The translations under genes and the position numbers were made by a program. Positions 43,408 through 55,800 of a stretch of DNA of 64,000 nt are shown here, in pieces. Under the pieces are notes generated by a model. It searched no databases. It was not told the origin of the DNA and saw only the letters and a program-made list of their open reading frames with translations. The stretch is from Entonaema liquescens. Taxonomy: Eukaryota; Ascomycota; Sordariomycetes; Xylariales; Xylariaceae. Location: positions 620,001-684,000 of the forward strand of contig CADCSX010000003.1 in NCBI GenBank assembly GCA_902805475.1, in the 5' to 3' direction. Each line of letters starts with the position of its first letter. Position 1 is the stretch's first letter.

Positions 43408-46400
43408 TATAGTAGTAAGAAAAGCGATAAAGCATTAATAACTAAACATACTAAAGACGACGTAACTGGGAAGTCAAGGGCTACCTGATATATGGCCATA
43501 AGCATAGAGAAGGGCTAGAACGACCACACGGGTAGCCACGAAAATACGCCTTGGGTGTTGCCTCGCCATATATTTAACCAACAGTAGCGCACTGCTTCCA
43601 TAATCTAATATCGAATGAATGATGTTTGTTGTCAAGGATAACTGCGATTGGTTCTTCAATGACCCTCGACTTGGACTTTGGAGTTTTGCAGGTAAAATCG
43701 TGGCGTTCTCTTGCTCCGCACATCCACCACATGAAACCTTTAATGATGACTGCCTAAGATACATCTTTTCTAATGGGTTGATATAGGTACCTTGCGAATA
43801 AGCGCCTATTAAAAGCATATACGGAGGGGGCATTGCGGTGTTGTTGAACCACTTAGGACCTATCAAATTGGCTTGGGCAACCAGCAGTGGTGCCTAAGGT
43901 GCCTAACATGGGTAGGTACCCAGGGGTACTTAAAGCATGCTACTACCTGTACTTGTTCTTAATTTCAGCTTCATGTAATAAGACTGCTCAGCGGTGGACA
44001 GAATAGGTTAGAACAATAGCCCAACATCTATGCAAAGTACCTAGATCAGACATCTGCGAAACTTAAGTGCAGAGTATGTTTTATTATAACTACCTAGTTA
44101 TATTAAGTTAGCTTATATACATTTTTGATCGGTAGGTTCATTATCCCAATTCCTTGGTTGGCACTGCATATCTTTGATAAAATTGTTTCCCGCCCTGACG
44201 ATAATTTAAGGGCAGCAGAAACTGCTCAATGGAAAGACGGACGCGCAAAGAACACGCTTGATAACTTCATAGAAGGCAAAGCCTCTTGCTGATCATGCTT
44301 TTAGTCGTGGAGAAAACATAAGATGTTATACCACGTACCATTGGTTAGACTTTTTGTTTGTCAAATTTATATCCGTGTAAGATAAACATAGCCCCTGATT
44401 CAGGTAAACATATTCCAACGCACTCACCGGCACCGTCCATAAGTGGTAAGGATACAGGGGTGAACTGGCCTACTCCTAGGTATAATCTTGGTGTACCTAC
44501 TACGTCGCCTGACCAGCCTTATTCCATTGTCAACTTCACCCATTGCGATGTAAATACACTATGGGGGTTATATGTGTTTCGCTCACAAGGGAGTATGCCT
44601 CAAGGAACACTAGAGAGTCTGGCCTGATGCTTTTGCTAACCGGCTAGTTGTATGATGTGGAGCTATACCCGTGAAGCCGTTTTTGATATACTGACTTGCA
44701 CTGCTCTGCGATATTTGATGCCTTGGCCGAAACTTGAGAGCCTCGTTTCCTTCAAGGCCGCGATATGTAAGAGACGAGTCATAATTCCCGGTACCGAAAG
44801 GTTTATTCCTCACACCTTGGAGGTAAAGTGCAAAGAAGAAACTTTCTCCCACCAGCTTGACCTTGCGCCATTTTTCTTCAATGATTATCATGCACCTCTC
44901 CGTACAGAAAACGCGCTTAGGATTTGAGGCAGTACATTCCGTCACTTCCTGTACTCTGGTATCCCTTCATTGTGCCCAGTTGTCGACGAGACAGAGAAGT
45001 TTTTTGGTATTAAGATAAAACGTTAGGAAAAGTCTGGTGAATAGATATGCTTAATTATCCAACAAGCTGACCTTCGATTATCTCCGTTTTGAATATCAAT
45101 ACAGATACATTGCGGGAGACCCTAACGTCACGACAGACAATTCCTGGTGCATCAATATTCTCATATTGTATCAGCCAACAACCCTAGTTATTGATACGCA
45201 AATGGATACTCGATGACGAGAAAGCATTCCTTTATAGAGTTGCTGGCGAGCGTGGGTCGGGTGGTACCTATGTAAGCCTAGGGTCGTTGCTGGTCTCCTG
45301 ATGCTCCCGCCCGCTGTCTTTCGTCAACTTCCAAAGAAGTAAACCTGTGAGATGTACTCATCTTATTGTCTGGTACTATACTAATACCTACCCAGTCATA
45401 AATAACAACGACCATACGTTCGTCTGTAATACTGTCAGAGGCGAAAGATACTCGTCGCCCCGTAGATCACAGGGGTAATGGTAGGTAACCAACCTAGCGG
45501 GCTATGGACTGGTTGTGAGAGGCAACCTAATTGGGTGCATCTTGTTTTCCCTACGGAGACGGATTCTAGGCTCGTTGAAGGAAGTATAATGGGGACTATA
45601 TATGCCTGGAGGTCATAAAGCTATTTTTATGGGCTTGACTGATAGGTGGTCTTTGTACAGTTCCCGCATCCACCCATTCCGTATAAATCAAATGCCTCCA
45701 ATAATGCTACTTCTTAGGGTAGCTCACCATAACCGTAAGTTCTTCCACCACAGACACATCGCCTAATAACAGCATTCGGAGTTTGACAGCTATCAGGAGA
45801 GATCTATGAGCTAAAGAATCCGTGGTAATGGTAGGAAGTGGACGGTAAGAGAAGAGATCCACGCTTCTGGGCGCCAATTGACGTCAATCAATGCTTCACT
45901 AAGGCGGTCATAGCTTACCCGGCACCTAATCATCATATTTACAAGTCCCTGCCAACCTCTCTTTGTATAACCTCGAACTGAGCTTGAGTATTAAGCTCCT
46001 TTCTCAAAAACACCAAGGTAGTATATCATGAATTTCCAGTGTTATACAGCATATAATTTAAATTAAGTACATATCTACTAAGGTGAAAGTTGGCAAACAC
46101 TCGAGGGTTCAATTTCTGCATAGTTCGACGACACACTGTGTCGCTATCGATATTGCATGTATCGTTAGCATTATGACATATACGTACTTGAATTCAAAGT
46201 TAAGAGCAGTGGGTAATCTCTAAGGGGGATCTTCAGATGAGGTAGTTTATAAAATTGGGGACGTGTACCCTGATAGCCAATGAGAATCCGCGTTTGGCCG
46301 AGACGCTATTATGGTCTGTGCTTATTTGCAAACGCGCCTTCTGCATTATTCGCGTCTACCAATTTATACCTAGGTACCTACCTGAGATAGTTCCTACCAA

Positions 46401-46436
46401 GACAGGAGTTAGGTAAAGTTCCTTGGAAAATAAATA
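43408..46436. other. Long intergenic stretch
   Basis: 3 kb without a supported gene. The frame at 43474-43866 on the minus strand overlaps the diverged repeat copy and resembles translated promoter sequence of the SDR gene rather than a protein. Frames near 44358-44945 have no domain. TACCTA words are frequent. Confidence 0.6.
43780..43850. repeat. Diverged repeat, copy 2 (upstream of second NACHT gene)
   Basis: Counterpart of 39160-39250. It shares GATATAGGTA, TTGCGAA and the GGAGGGGGCATTGCGGTGTT core. It lies about 370-440 bp upstream of the NACHT gene start codon, in the same orientation relative to transcription as copy 1. Confidence 0.6.
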
Positions 46437-46476
46437 CCTAACCTAACCTAACCTAACCTAACCTAACCTAACCTAA
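46437..46476. repeat. (CCTAA)8 pentanucleotide repeat just before a start codon
   Basis: Eight perfect CCTAA units ending 8 bp before the ATG at 46485, so they lie in the 5' leader of the 2OG oxygenase-like gene. The unit has five bases and is not the CCCTAA telomere hexamer. Confidence 0.9.
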
Positions 46477-46484
46477 TCAAAAAT

Positions 46485-49400
46485 ATGTACGGGAAGTATG
46501 GGGCTCCGATAGAAATCTCAGACAGCTCTGAGAAGGACAACGATATGGATTCCGAACTTACACCCGATGAAAATGGCTTGGAAGAGATAAAATCAGATCT
46601 AGAAGGATGCCTCGACGAGATTCAAACCACCGGCCATGTAGCTGTCTCCAGACAGCACGATACATTTGCCAACCCCGGCTTGATGATTGGAGACACTCTT
46701 ATACCTTTACCGTTGGTGCCTCGTGATGCTGAGACGATTAGGAGTCTATCCAGACAAGCCCCTTTTGGTAAAGGTGACGAGGTATGTGGTCTTGGCGAAA
46801 ACCCTTCATCTACTATTTGGTAGTTTTTTTTTTTTTTTTTTTTTTTTTGTGTTCCCTTTTCCGATCGTTTTCAATCCCGATGAAAAACAATTGACCTAAT
46901 TCCAAAATTATGTGAAATTACGCATGATCATACTATTAACTTACCCCGTTATAGACAGTCATTGACACCTCAGTACGTAAAACATGGGAACTGGACCACA
47001 CTCAGTTCACCTGTGCGAATCCGGCTTGGAAGGCCTACGTCGCCTTCCTATTAGATGATGCCGCGCGAAATTTGGGCATGTCAGAGGTTAAAGCTGAACC
47101 TTATAAGCTGCTTCTATATGAGGAAGGCTCTTTCTTTAAACGTCATAAAGACTCGGAAAAAGTCCCAGGAATGGTTGGGACATTGGTCATTTGTCTTCCC
47201 TCAAAACATGAGGGCGGTAGCGTTCACTTATCTCACGCTGGCAAAAGCTATGACTTCGAAACAGACAAGACTTCTGATTTTGGCTTAACCAGTCTCTCGT
47301 GGTTCTCTGATGTAACGCACGAGATCAGACCTTTGGTATCTGGGTATCGCTTGGTTCTGACATATAATATCATCCACACAGGCCACACACATATGTCCGC
47401 TGGACAAGCTGGGGAACAGTCGGAACGTCTTCGCTCGGTACTTCTTAAATGGCAATCAACATTACCGTCCACGGAGATGCTAATTTATTTACTGGACCAC
47501 AAATATACCGGGTCGAGTTTGAAGTTGAGTAATCTGAAAGGCCGGGACAGAGCTGTGTGTCAGAGTCTTTACGAGGTTGGCTTAAGCTGCGACTTCACTA
47601 TTTTCCTTGCAAAGATGACCCGAGAACAAACCGAAGATGACGATTATTACGACGGGGAAGACTCAACAACATTAGAAGAAGTCAGGACTTTGGATGGACT
47701 TACTATTTCTAATAATGTATACGTGCGTGATGACGACATTCTAGGGTCAGACCTATGGGAGCGCGACGCCGACAGCGAAGAGGAAGGTGATTTTACCGGC
47801 AATGAAAGCATGCCAGCGACCCTCCGTTACCATGACACGGTATTATTCTCCATAAGCTGATCTCTATTTCGAGTTCCATGCTAACTCAATTCAGGTCGTT
47901 GTTATAGTACCTGTGGCTAAAATGACCTCCTTTCTCAAAAAGCCCGACCCACGTGCTGCATTGAGTTTGGTCGCCCATACCTTGGAACATCGGCCAGACG
48001 ACCACCGCCTCCAGGCTTCCCTATTGACAATTCTGGAGAACGTCGTTTCAAGTCGCTCCTCTGATGGTACATTCTTATCCAACGTGATTAGCCTAGCTAC
48101 CAAGTTGCAGAGAAAGACACTATACCAGGTAGCTCTGTATGCCGCACTGAAGGAATCGGCTCCTCGACAGTTAGTTTTGGAGGCAATAGTCCGACACATG
48201 AAGGAGGATCATCTCAAGGACCCCGAGAAACAGCCGAGCTGGGATCTTTGGTGAGTCGATAACCCTGATGATTTGGCAACCTCGTTCTAATTAGTCCAGG
48301 CTCGGCGACGCGTTTTCCGGGAAAGCCAATATCTCTTTAGCGATCCTAGCCGATGTGTTGAATCGCCTAGATGCCTTGATGCAAGATGAAGATCTAAAGC
48401 ATTCCTTCCAAAATTGGAGGGCACCGATAACGCAAAAAATGGTCGAGTCAAAGCGTTCATTGGGCATGGAAGATCATGACTACCTGATTTGCCAGCTCTT
48501 TACCCAGTCTAAGGACTTGGAGTGGTTATCAAACTGGTGCGTACATTGATTCAAGGCATGCCAGATCACGACAGGCTAATTCGCTTTTTTTATTGATTAG
48601 GTTTGCACCAACACTGGGAAGCAAAGGGTCTAACGAGCTAATATATACAATATTACGGGAAGTCTATTCTAATCGTGAGCGGAAAATGTTCGCAAATGCT
48701 ACCGATGCGTACCGATGCATTCTTGAAAGCAGTACAGAGAAATTGGCCTTAAAGGCCAGCGATTTACCACCCCCCTACGACACATATTTCCGCGGAGCTT
48801 TCGCTGAATATTCCCCAAAGTTCAACAAGACCATAGAAGTTATTAGCCAGGGCCTGGACATGGGATTGTCTAAACAGGCTTTGGAACTTATTGAGATGGG
48901 TTGTGATAATATTCATAAATACTGCCAGGAACCCAAAAGAGGCGATACACTTTTACCCGCCACTACTCAAAGCTTCTTGGAAGCCCTATTAACGGTCCTA
49001 CAGAAACACAAGATCCCCTCTTTGGAATCGGTCAAAAGCATGTTTGTGGCCCTGTTCCGCAACGTCTTCATTGGGAAGCTACCAAAGCGCCCAACGAAGT
49101 CCCAGGGTTGGAAACATAAGCCGATAAAATGTTATATCGACAAATGTCCAGAATGTAAAGAGCTTAACTCATTCCTCGTAAATGCCAAAGAGCAAACACG
49201 TGAATTTACCATGGTTACGAAAAAGCGGGAACATCTTGAGAGGCAGCTTCCGAAAAAGCTTTTCCGTTGTCATACCAGGACAGGTCGTGCGCCGTACGGG
49301 TTGGTGGTCACTAAACTAGGGAAGGAATTCGAGGAGGACATGAAAGACTATGAACATTGTCTTACGACCCTCAAGAATCAACTCAAACCGTTCCGATGCG

Positions 49401-49567
49401 AGTACATGAAAACTTTATTAGGAGAAGAGCTGTACCAAGAGCTGATCCTCTTGAAGGGTATAACAGGTGCCGAGAACACCAGAACGGCGGCGACTACTGG
49501 GACGAAGAGGAAGGCAGAGGAGGATCTTGAAGGCTCGAGTGCCTCGAAGCCTAGACTCATAGAGTAA
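46485..49567 (+). CDS. 2OG-Fe(II) oxygenase-like large protein
   Basis: Five exons: 46485-46781, 46955-47839, 47895-48250, 48300-48536, 48601-49567; all phases agree, 913 aa. The N-terminal third fits the prolyl-4-hydroxylase-like 2-oxoglutarate/Fe(II) dioxygenase fold: YEEGSFFKRHKDSEKVPGMVGTLVICLP supplies the HxD metal pair (H-K-D), with a distal His in SDVTHEIRPLVSGYRLVLTYN and the following Arg for 2-oxoglutarate. This arrangement is common in large uncharacterised fungal proteins. The remaining ~600 residues are helical and unassigned, with a Cys-containing patch (IDKCPECKEL) near 730 and a basic nuclear-like tail (TKRKAEE). Substrate unknown. Intron 1 contains a run of about 22 T. Two introns split a tryptophan codon (TG/G). 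Confidence 0.8.
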
Positions 49568-50040
49568 CTCAGGTGGCTACGCTTTGATACACCAAGGAAA
49601 ACAACAGCTAAATAACGATATGTGTGGTTAAGCCTACCGTTACATTACGGGCTCGTTCTACTGTATAACATGTATTTTAGCCAAAAGGATCCTGTGGATA
49701 TGCGGGATACCCTGTGTTGTAATTGATACACATGCGATGGATCAAGAGTTAAGAGTATCGTATTTGGAACTGAACATGTATAATACTTAGTACGAGACAT
49801 TGATAGAATGAGTCCCGGGCAGCTTATTCAGTGCAAGATCCGAATGCTAAGAAAGCCAGAATGCATTACTTTGATATATTAATAAGTTCATTAGCCATTA
49901 GCCATCAGTCATCGCCCCAAACGCCCCAAACGCCCCAAACCTATGCTAGGCTCCCGTATGTAAATATGAAGTACAATAACAAGTATAAGGACATGAAGCA
50001 TCGCTCATACGCGCTTGGTAGATTCACATCCCCCTCTCCC

Positions 50041-50093
<53 letters not shown>

Positions 50094-50112
50094 CATCTCA
50101 TCCTGAAGAATC
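49568..50112. other. Convergent intergenic region with CTGT microsatellite
   Basis: 545 bp between the stops of the oxygenase-like gene and the coiled-coil gene. It holds three tandem ACGCCCCAA units (about 49911-49940) and the (CTGT)13 tract. Confidence 0.65.
50040..50092. repeat. (CTGT)13 microsatellite
   Basis: Thirteen uninterrupted CTGT units, 20 bp downstream of the stop codon of the minus-strand gene, so probably within or near its 3' UTR. Confidence 0.9.
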
Positions 50113-50819
50113 TCACTTCAACCCCCCAAACGCGCGGTCCAACTCCTCACCCTGATCAACCGCCATCTCGCTAATCCCCGCCGTCCCACCCTCTGCATTA
50201 CTACCACCTCTTCCCCATGATCCGCAAGACTCATCTCCGCAAACCTTCCCACGACCTCGGCCTCGGCAGTGGTGCCGGTGCGCTCGGGCTGCAGCAGACG
50301 CGCGTCGCTGTCCAGCCAGCCGGGGGCGACGCGGCGCTTCTCGGCGAGTTCGCGGTCGCGGATGCGGTCCTGGAGGTCCTGCAGCACGCGCTCCGAGTCC
50401 GCCTGCATGCGCGATATGTGGGCGCGCAGGGCGCGGCACGAGGCGACGATGTCGTCTGGGTGCGCGGCGTGGCCGGACTGCGCGACGACGTACTTGACCT
50501 TGGCGTCGGAGGCGCCGGTCACGCCGCTCGCGGGGGGCGGGAGGGTCGACGGCATGGATTTGTATGTGTAGGGTAGGGTGGAGGCCGTGGGGAGGGATAT
50601 GAATGGGGAGACGACTAGGGGGACTTGCGCGAGGAGGGGGTGGGTGCCTGGTGGATGAGTGTTAGTTGAGTTGAGTTGAGTTGGTGGTGGTAGTGCTTAG
50701 GATAGATGATATGGAATGGAATGGGTATATATATAATATATAATATATATATATATATATGGTATATGGATGGATAGATAGAATTACTTACGATCATCGC
50801 GCAATGTCATTGTGACCAT
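50113..50819 (-). CDS. Small coiled-coil protein, unrecognised
   Basis: About 187 aa. Exon 1 is 50819-50792 (MVTMTLRDDR), a 144-bp intron contains an AT microsatellite (about 50731-50760), and exon 2 starts at 50647. The protein has a hydrophobic Pro-rich N-terminal part (THPLLAQVPLVVSPFISLP), then a charged amphipathic helix (ALRAHISRMQADSERVLQDL ... RDRELAEKRRVAPGWLDSD). The frame running on from here becomes Arg/Trp-rich at the end. The neighbouring frame gives a natural ending (EMAVDQGEELDRAFGGLK), so one base appears to be missing near 50207-50220. GC-rich at third positions, unlike its neighbours. No signal peptide; function unknown. An alternative ATG is 50810. Confidence 0.6.
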
Positions 50820-51285
50820 TGTTGTGCAATGCAATTTGGTATTCTTGCAGCCGGAATAATAATGGAAGAAAGGGTTCTTCCAATGCCCCCTGACCCGTTT
50901 GAATAAATTGTCCGTTTGCTAATCGGGACTCGACAGATAATAAACACAACATAAATATTGGATTGGATGTAAAGGTAAAGATTAAAGATCAAAAGTACCT
51001 ATCGAAGTTGCTGACGGTCTCTGGCAGCTGCCATGGACGTGTATGACGTGGGAAATATCGATAAGCGATAAGCCCCTCTATTCCCCAATTTCTGGAATAA
51101 TTCAAAGACTCCCCGTTTGCTTGTCGCGTCTTTGACCGTGTATTTAACAACTTATTTTAACAACTTCGTTTTCACCGGGTTTATTTTTTGATTGGGGTCT
51201 TGAGTATATCTTACTAACACGCGACCGGCGCTGGATAACAAGCTTCTGTTACTAGCAATTAACTACCACGGAAATTACAAAAGTC
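50820..51285. promoter_or_regulatory. Divergent promoter with tandem CGATAAG
   Basis: 466 bp between two genes transcribed outward. CGATAAGCGATAAGCC at 51059-51074 is a direct duplication of the word seen upstream of SPB1 and EBP2. Confidence 0.5.
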
Positions 51286-52317
51286 ATGTTGCCCCCGACC
51301 GTAATTAGAGCTTGCCCTTCGGCAGACAACGACTTCCAGCCCTTAAGTGAATACCAAGCTCAAACCCCGGATACCTTCTTCGATGGGAAACCCGTGCTCT
51401 ACTATCATGACGAAAATGTCAAGGCATGGGTATCAAAGGAGCAATATGAAGCTCTATACATCTTCTCAAAATCTTCTGAAGATGGTCTTACACCCTTAAA
51501 TCCTAGTCCCCCGGAATGCTATGCGCTTGAGAATAACTGGGGAAAGCATTTATATGAAGAGAAGGTGGAGGTGTTTGTTGCATCGAAGTGAGTATTCTTA
51601 GAAGAGATATTGCAATCGAGCGTCACTAATAGTTTCCACAGCAAGTTGACACTTTTCTCTCACGAGAGTGGAGCTGGAATTGAGATTCCTTACCCAGCTA
51701 TCACACTTCACGCCATCAAGAATTTCCGTCATGTAGAGAAACCAGATGACGCCTCCTCCAAGTTCATCGGAGTCTATATGCAGCTTGAGTTCTCGAACTC
51801 GGGTGGAGAGGACGACGAATTTTCTGACCCTATCGAGCTCACGCTCATTCCGTACAAAGCATTGCCAGATGGGCAATCTTCAACAGAAACCCCAATCATC
51901 GACCCTCTAAATAGCGAGCGTGCTACAGCGTTATTCAACCAGGTCTCAGCATGCTCAAATCTACACCCTGACCCACGTGAGGAGGAAGACGAAGAGCAGG
52001 GCGAAGATGAGTTTGATCGCATTGTATTCGAAAGTAATGCCGAGGGAGAAGCGATAGAGGGTCTACCTGGTGCCTTTAGAGGAGATCTTAATGGTGGCCT
52101 ACCCCCTCCCATGCCTGGAAGCTCCGGTTGGATTACAGCCGACAATGTCAACCAATATTTCGACGAAGATGGCAATTGGATTGGAGGAAATGGCGTGAGC
52201 GGTGAACTGGGAGACGGTGCTGGTCGCGTCCGGGGACATGTCGAAGTAGATCAAGACGGGACGGATGGAGTGGAAAATGGCGACAGTGCCGATTCGAAAC
52301 GTCCGCGAACCGAATGA
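51286..52317 (+). CDS. pICln / methylosome subunit (Voldacs domain)
   Basis: Two exons: 51286-51587 and 51642-52317 (GTGAGT donor, CCACAG acceptor, phase 2), 325 aa. pICln proteins have a PH-like fold, bind Sm proteins and act with the PRMT5 methylosome in snRNP assembly; they were first described in volume regulation. The PH-like core is seen in LYEEKVEVFVASNKLTLFSH (the joining site), GIEIPYPAITLHAIKNF and FIGVYMQLEFSNSGGEDDEF with PIELTLIPYKA. Acidic region EEEDEEQGEDEFDRIVFES is typical. A Gly/Pro-rich tail (GLPPPMPGSSGWITADNVNQ) ends in a basic SKRPRTE. The match is in fold order and acidic linker; family assignment is good. Confidence 0.88.
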
Positions 52318-52883
52318 ACGAGCCTTGTAGAGATTAAGCCTCTGACCGACTGGGCTTACGACTATACGCTCTTGGATCCTTGTATTCGGGACGATGCATG
52401 ATTCGTGCTACTTTATAGGGAGTTCGAGCAGATGTATAACAGTTTAGTGCAAATTCAACCCATGATGTTAAACAGAACTTCGCACCTTGGTAAGTTCTAT
52501 TACACCGAGTCTTCATTTAATTTCATATTATTGACACATAATAAAGCCTAGATAGATACCCCCGAAACTTGACAAATACTGGATTTGGTCACAATGTTTG
52601 ATTTAATTAAGAAAGTTGAACAATCCGATTATTATAGTTAACCCCTAGGATGAATACTCCCTAGTATATCTCCAGCGTCCATAAAGCAACGATACCTAGA
52701 TGCTATGGAAGTCCAAATAACTATGAACTATATCAGAATCCCCTAACCCAACCCAGCTACATAACAGGTTATATAATATATGCGGAGAAGGTTAAAGATA
52801 TCAGTACACACTGTTTACACGACAAAGGAAATATGGCAGTTTTCGCCGAGTAAGTAGTATATAGAGAGCTGCAGCTCCTGCGA
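52318..52883. other. Convergent intergenic region, nothing recognised
   Basis: 566 bp AT-rich spacer between two gene ends. Confidence 0.6.
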
Positions 52884-55800
52884 TTAGCCCTTCAAGAACC
52901 CCTTCGCATCATACAGGCTTTCAACGCTCGATCGCTTGGCCGTTGCCTCCTCGCAGCTTAGCTTCGTCGCGTGGGTGATGAGGTGGCTAGCATGCTTCAC
53001 GGCGTTTGTACCGATGTTGCTTCCCCTTTTCGCGTCTAAGCCCTGCAACACAACCGTTCCTCGACGACCTCTTCCCATGCTACTTCTCTGCAAGGGGCTG
53101 TGGCGTTTGGAATCCGAGTTGGCGTTGGAGTTCGCGCTCCCGATGATAGTGCCGCTACCCGCACTTGACTGGGAGAGTCGGTTACTGTTGCGTTTGTTGT
53201 TGTTATTATTGTTGTTATTGCTACTCGCCAGATCCCCTCCTAGCGAGAGATAATTCCTCATCCCACCGCTCTGCTTCCCGGGGCTGAAACCGCCGCCTCG
53301 CATACCGACTACGGTCGAACTGGCTACGCTGATGTCGCTCATGGTGCTGAGCTGGCTGTTCATGCGCCGCAGCTCCGATATCGTGGTCGACATGCGCACC
53401 GTCTTGCTGCGCTTGACGGTCTGCGCGCGCAGCGGCGGCACCCGGTCTTCGTCCTGCGAGTATATCGACCCCTCGGACGGCATGCTGCGCCGGGGCTGCG
53501 GCGGCGACGCCGGCACCCATGTTACCGATTCGTGGTTGAACTGGCGCGGTTCGCTTGTCGCGCTGTCGGGTGGCCCGTAGCTCGGGGTGCGGAACCCGAT
53601 TCGCGAGGACCGCGTCGCGTCCGAGAGAGTCCGTACAAGTTTCTCTGGCGAGACTTCGGGGTTGTCGCCTTGTGCATCGTGGTAGCTGTACGTGTAGCTG
53701 TCGTATACAGATGACAGCCCAGCTTCGGAGACGGCTGGGCTGGTGGGGCGTTCTCTGTTCGCGAATGTAGGCGAGTTGATTATGGACCGGGGGAAGGTAA
53801 CACTCGTCGACGCGAAGGCGAAGGCGTAGGGGTCTTGAGAGAATTACTTTCTTGGGAGATGGTCCTTCGGTGCGGGGTGTATTTTGCATCCGACTGTTTA
53901 CGAGGCAGTTCGGCCGGGAGCGGAGAGAAGACCTTTGATAAACGCGCGGGATTCTGTGGCGGCGGCGTCGAAACTGTGAATGGGTCGTCTTCGTTTTCGT
54001 CTGAGGACGGCAGCGTGAAGGATGGTGTACGCTTAGGTAAACCCTTGGTCGCCGAGTTTTCTTGCGAGACTATTTGAGGCTGGGGTAACGCGTCGGGGGC
54101 CACCATGCCCAGGGTTCCCCTACGGATTCGTAATGGAGGGGGTACTTCCTCATGGTTGAACCGCGGCTTGGGACTTCTCTGCGGGCTCTTCTGGGAGTCT
54201 CTGCTTGGAGAGAGGACCTCGTAGGTAGAAAGAACCTTTCCAGGGGCACGCCTTTCTACGCTGCTATCGAGTCTCGGGTCGGCTGGGGGGCTACGGACAG
54301 ACGCTTCTTCCATACTATAAAGTGTCGACAGAGCAGAAGACAAGGTACTGCCGTTTGAGAACGGGCGTGCCGGTTGACTCGCCTGTGGGCTGGGCGTGGG
54401 TTCTGTAGACCTGTTGACACGGCTCGGACTGGATAAAGCTGTGCGCACGTCTTGGTACGACTCCCTCTTAGACACAACGAGGCTATCTGGCTCCGATATC
54501 ATGGAAATTTGTGACATGCGCGATATATGGGATTGCTGTCGCGAGTGGCCAGGAGTCCGCAGCTGGCGTTGAGATAATTGTAGCTTCGGAGTAGAGCCTT
54601 CCAATTCCGCGTATGACAGTGTCGCCGGCGCGCTCTTGTGGCTCTTCACGGGGCTGATATCCCCTCTGTTTTCGGGCGTCTCGTAACTAAGGTCTATGTA
54701 TCCCCCATAGTAATTCCCTTGGACTCCTCCATTGAGTACCCTTCCGGGGGTATATGGAGGAACCATGAGAGTCTGCCGTCGTGCGCTTCGATGTCCGTCT
54801 TGCAATCTCTCCGCAGTCATACGCAGAATCTCCGTCAGTTCGGTATCCGTGGCACTATGTTTCAATATCGGCATCCTCTGCGTCTGGCCCTGGGGAATGC
54901 CAATCGGCGCTGGTAGACGTGCACCACCAGCTAGTTGTTGCGCAGCTTGGAACGAGACCTTGTTGCGGTATCGTGGGTTATGGATGATGTCTGGCGGTGA
55001 TTTAGACGGGCTATTAGACATGGACCCAGGGCTTGGGTTGTTTGAGGGCCCATAGGTCTTCTGTGGACTGGTGTATACTTGAGATTGGCGTTGACTATGA
55101 CGTGGCGTTACTGCGTATCCAGTGAAGCTTGCATCCTGAGATACTCCGCTTATCCTTCGGTCCACGGTGTTATCAACTAAGGCGTTATGCTGCTCTCCCA
55201 TGCCACCCTCGGTATACGGTAGGGTAGGGCTCTTTTCTCCTATACCACTTCTCGTAGAGAGGCGGCTTAAGGAGCGACCTATTCCGCCGTCGAACCAGCT
55301 TACTTTCCTCCTGTGTTTCTGTTTTGTTTTCCTTGGAGAAGTGATAGTTGGGCCGTGAAGCGCGTCCTCGTCGATCCACGATGTCTTGCGTCGGTTTTGG
55401 CACATGTCGTAGCCGCGCTCCTTATCTGGCGACCGAGGCTTCTGTCCCTGTTGCGTGTCGATGCTGCCTCTACCGCTTCCATCTCCTCCGGAAAAGCTCC
55501 CCGGGCGTGTTCGAGCAGGGGATATAACGTTCAGGCTTGAGCGTCTGCTCTTACTCTCCTCCATCCCAACCTCGTCGTCTTTATCCATCATGATAGCGAC
55601 CTGCTCACCGATGATACTCTTCTTCCGTAGTCGGCGTGGGCCTATTTCGCTCGTTGTCATATCCCCAGATTCCATCGCAACTTCAGGAAAGGCCGACACT
55701 CGACGCTGATCCTGCTTCTTCGCGAGTTTGATGAGCAAGGGTGCGAGCGCGGCGAATAGTATCACGGCCCCCGCGATCGCGATACCAGCTATAGCTCCTG

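Noticed and set aside
43474..43866. Minus-strand 130-residue frame
   Set aside because: Its first part is the diverged repeat shared with the SDR 5' flank, which suggests non-coding flank sequence.
46437..46476. CCTAA array as an interstitial telomere
   Set aside because: The unit is five bases, not the CCCTAA hexamer, and it sits beside an ordinary start codon.
50040..50092. CTGT tract as a CRISPR-like array
   Set aside because: It is a plain tetranucleotide microsatellite with no spacers, in a eukaryotic genome.
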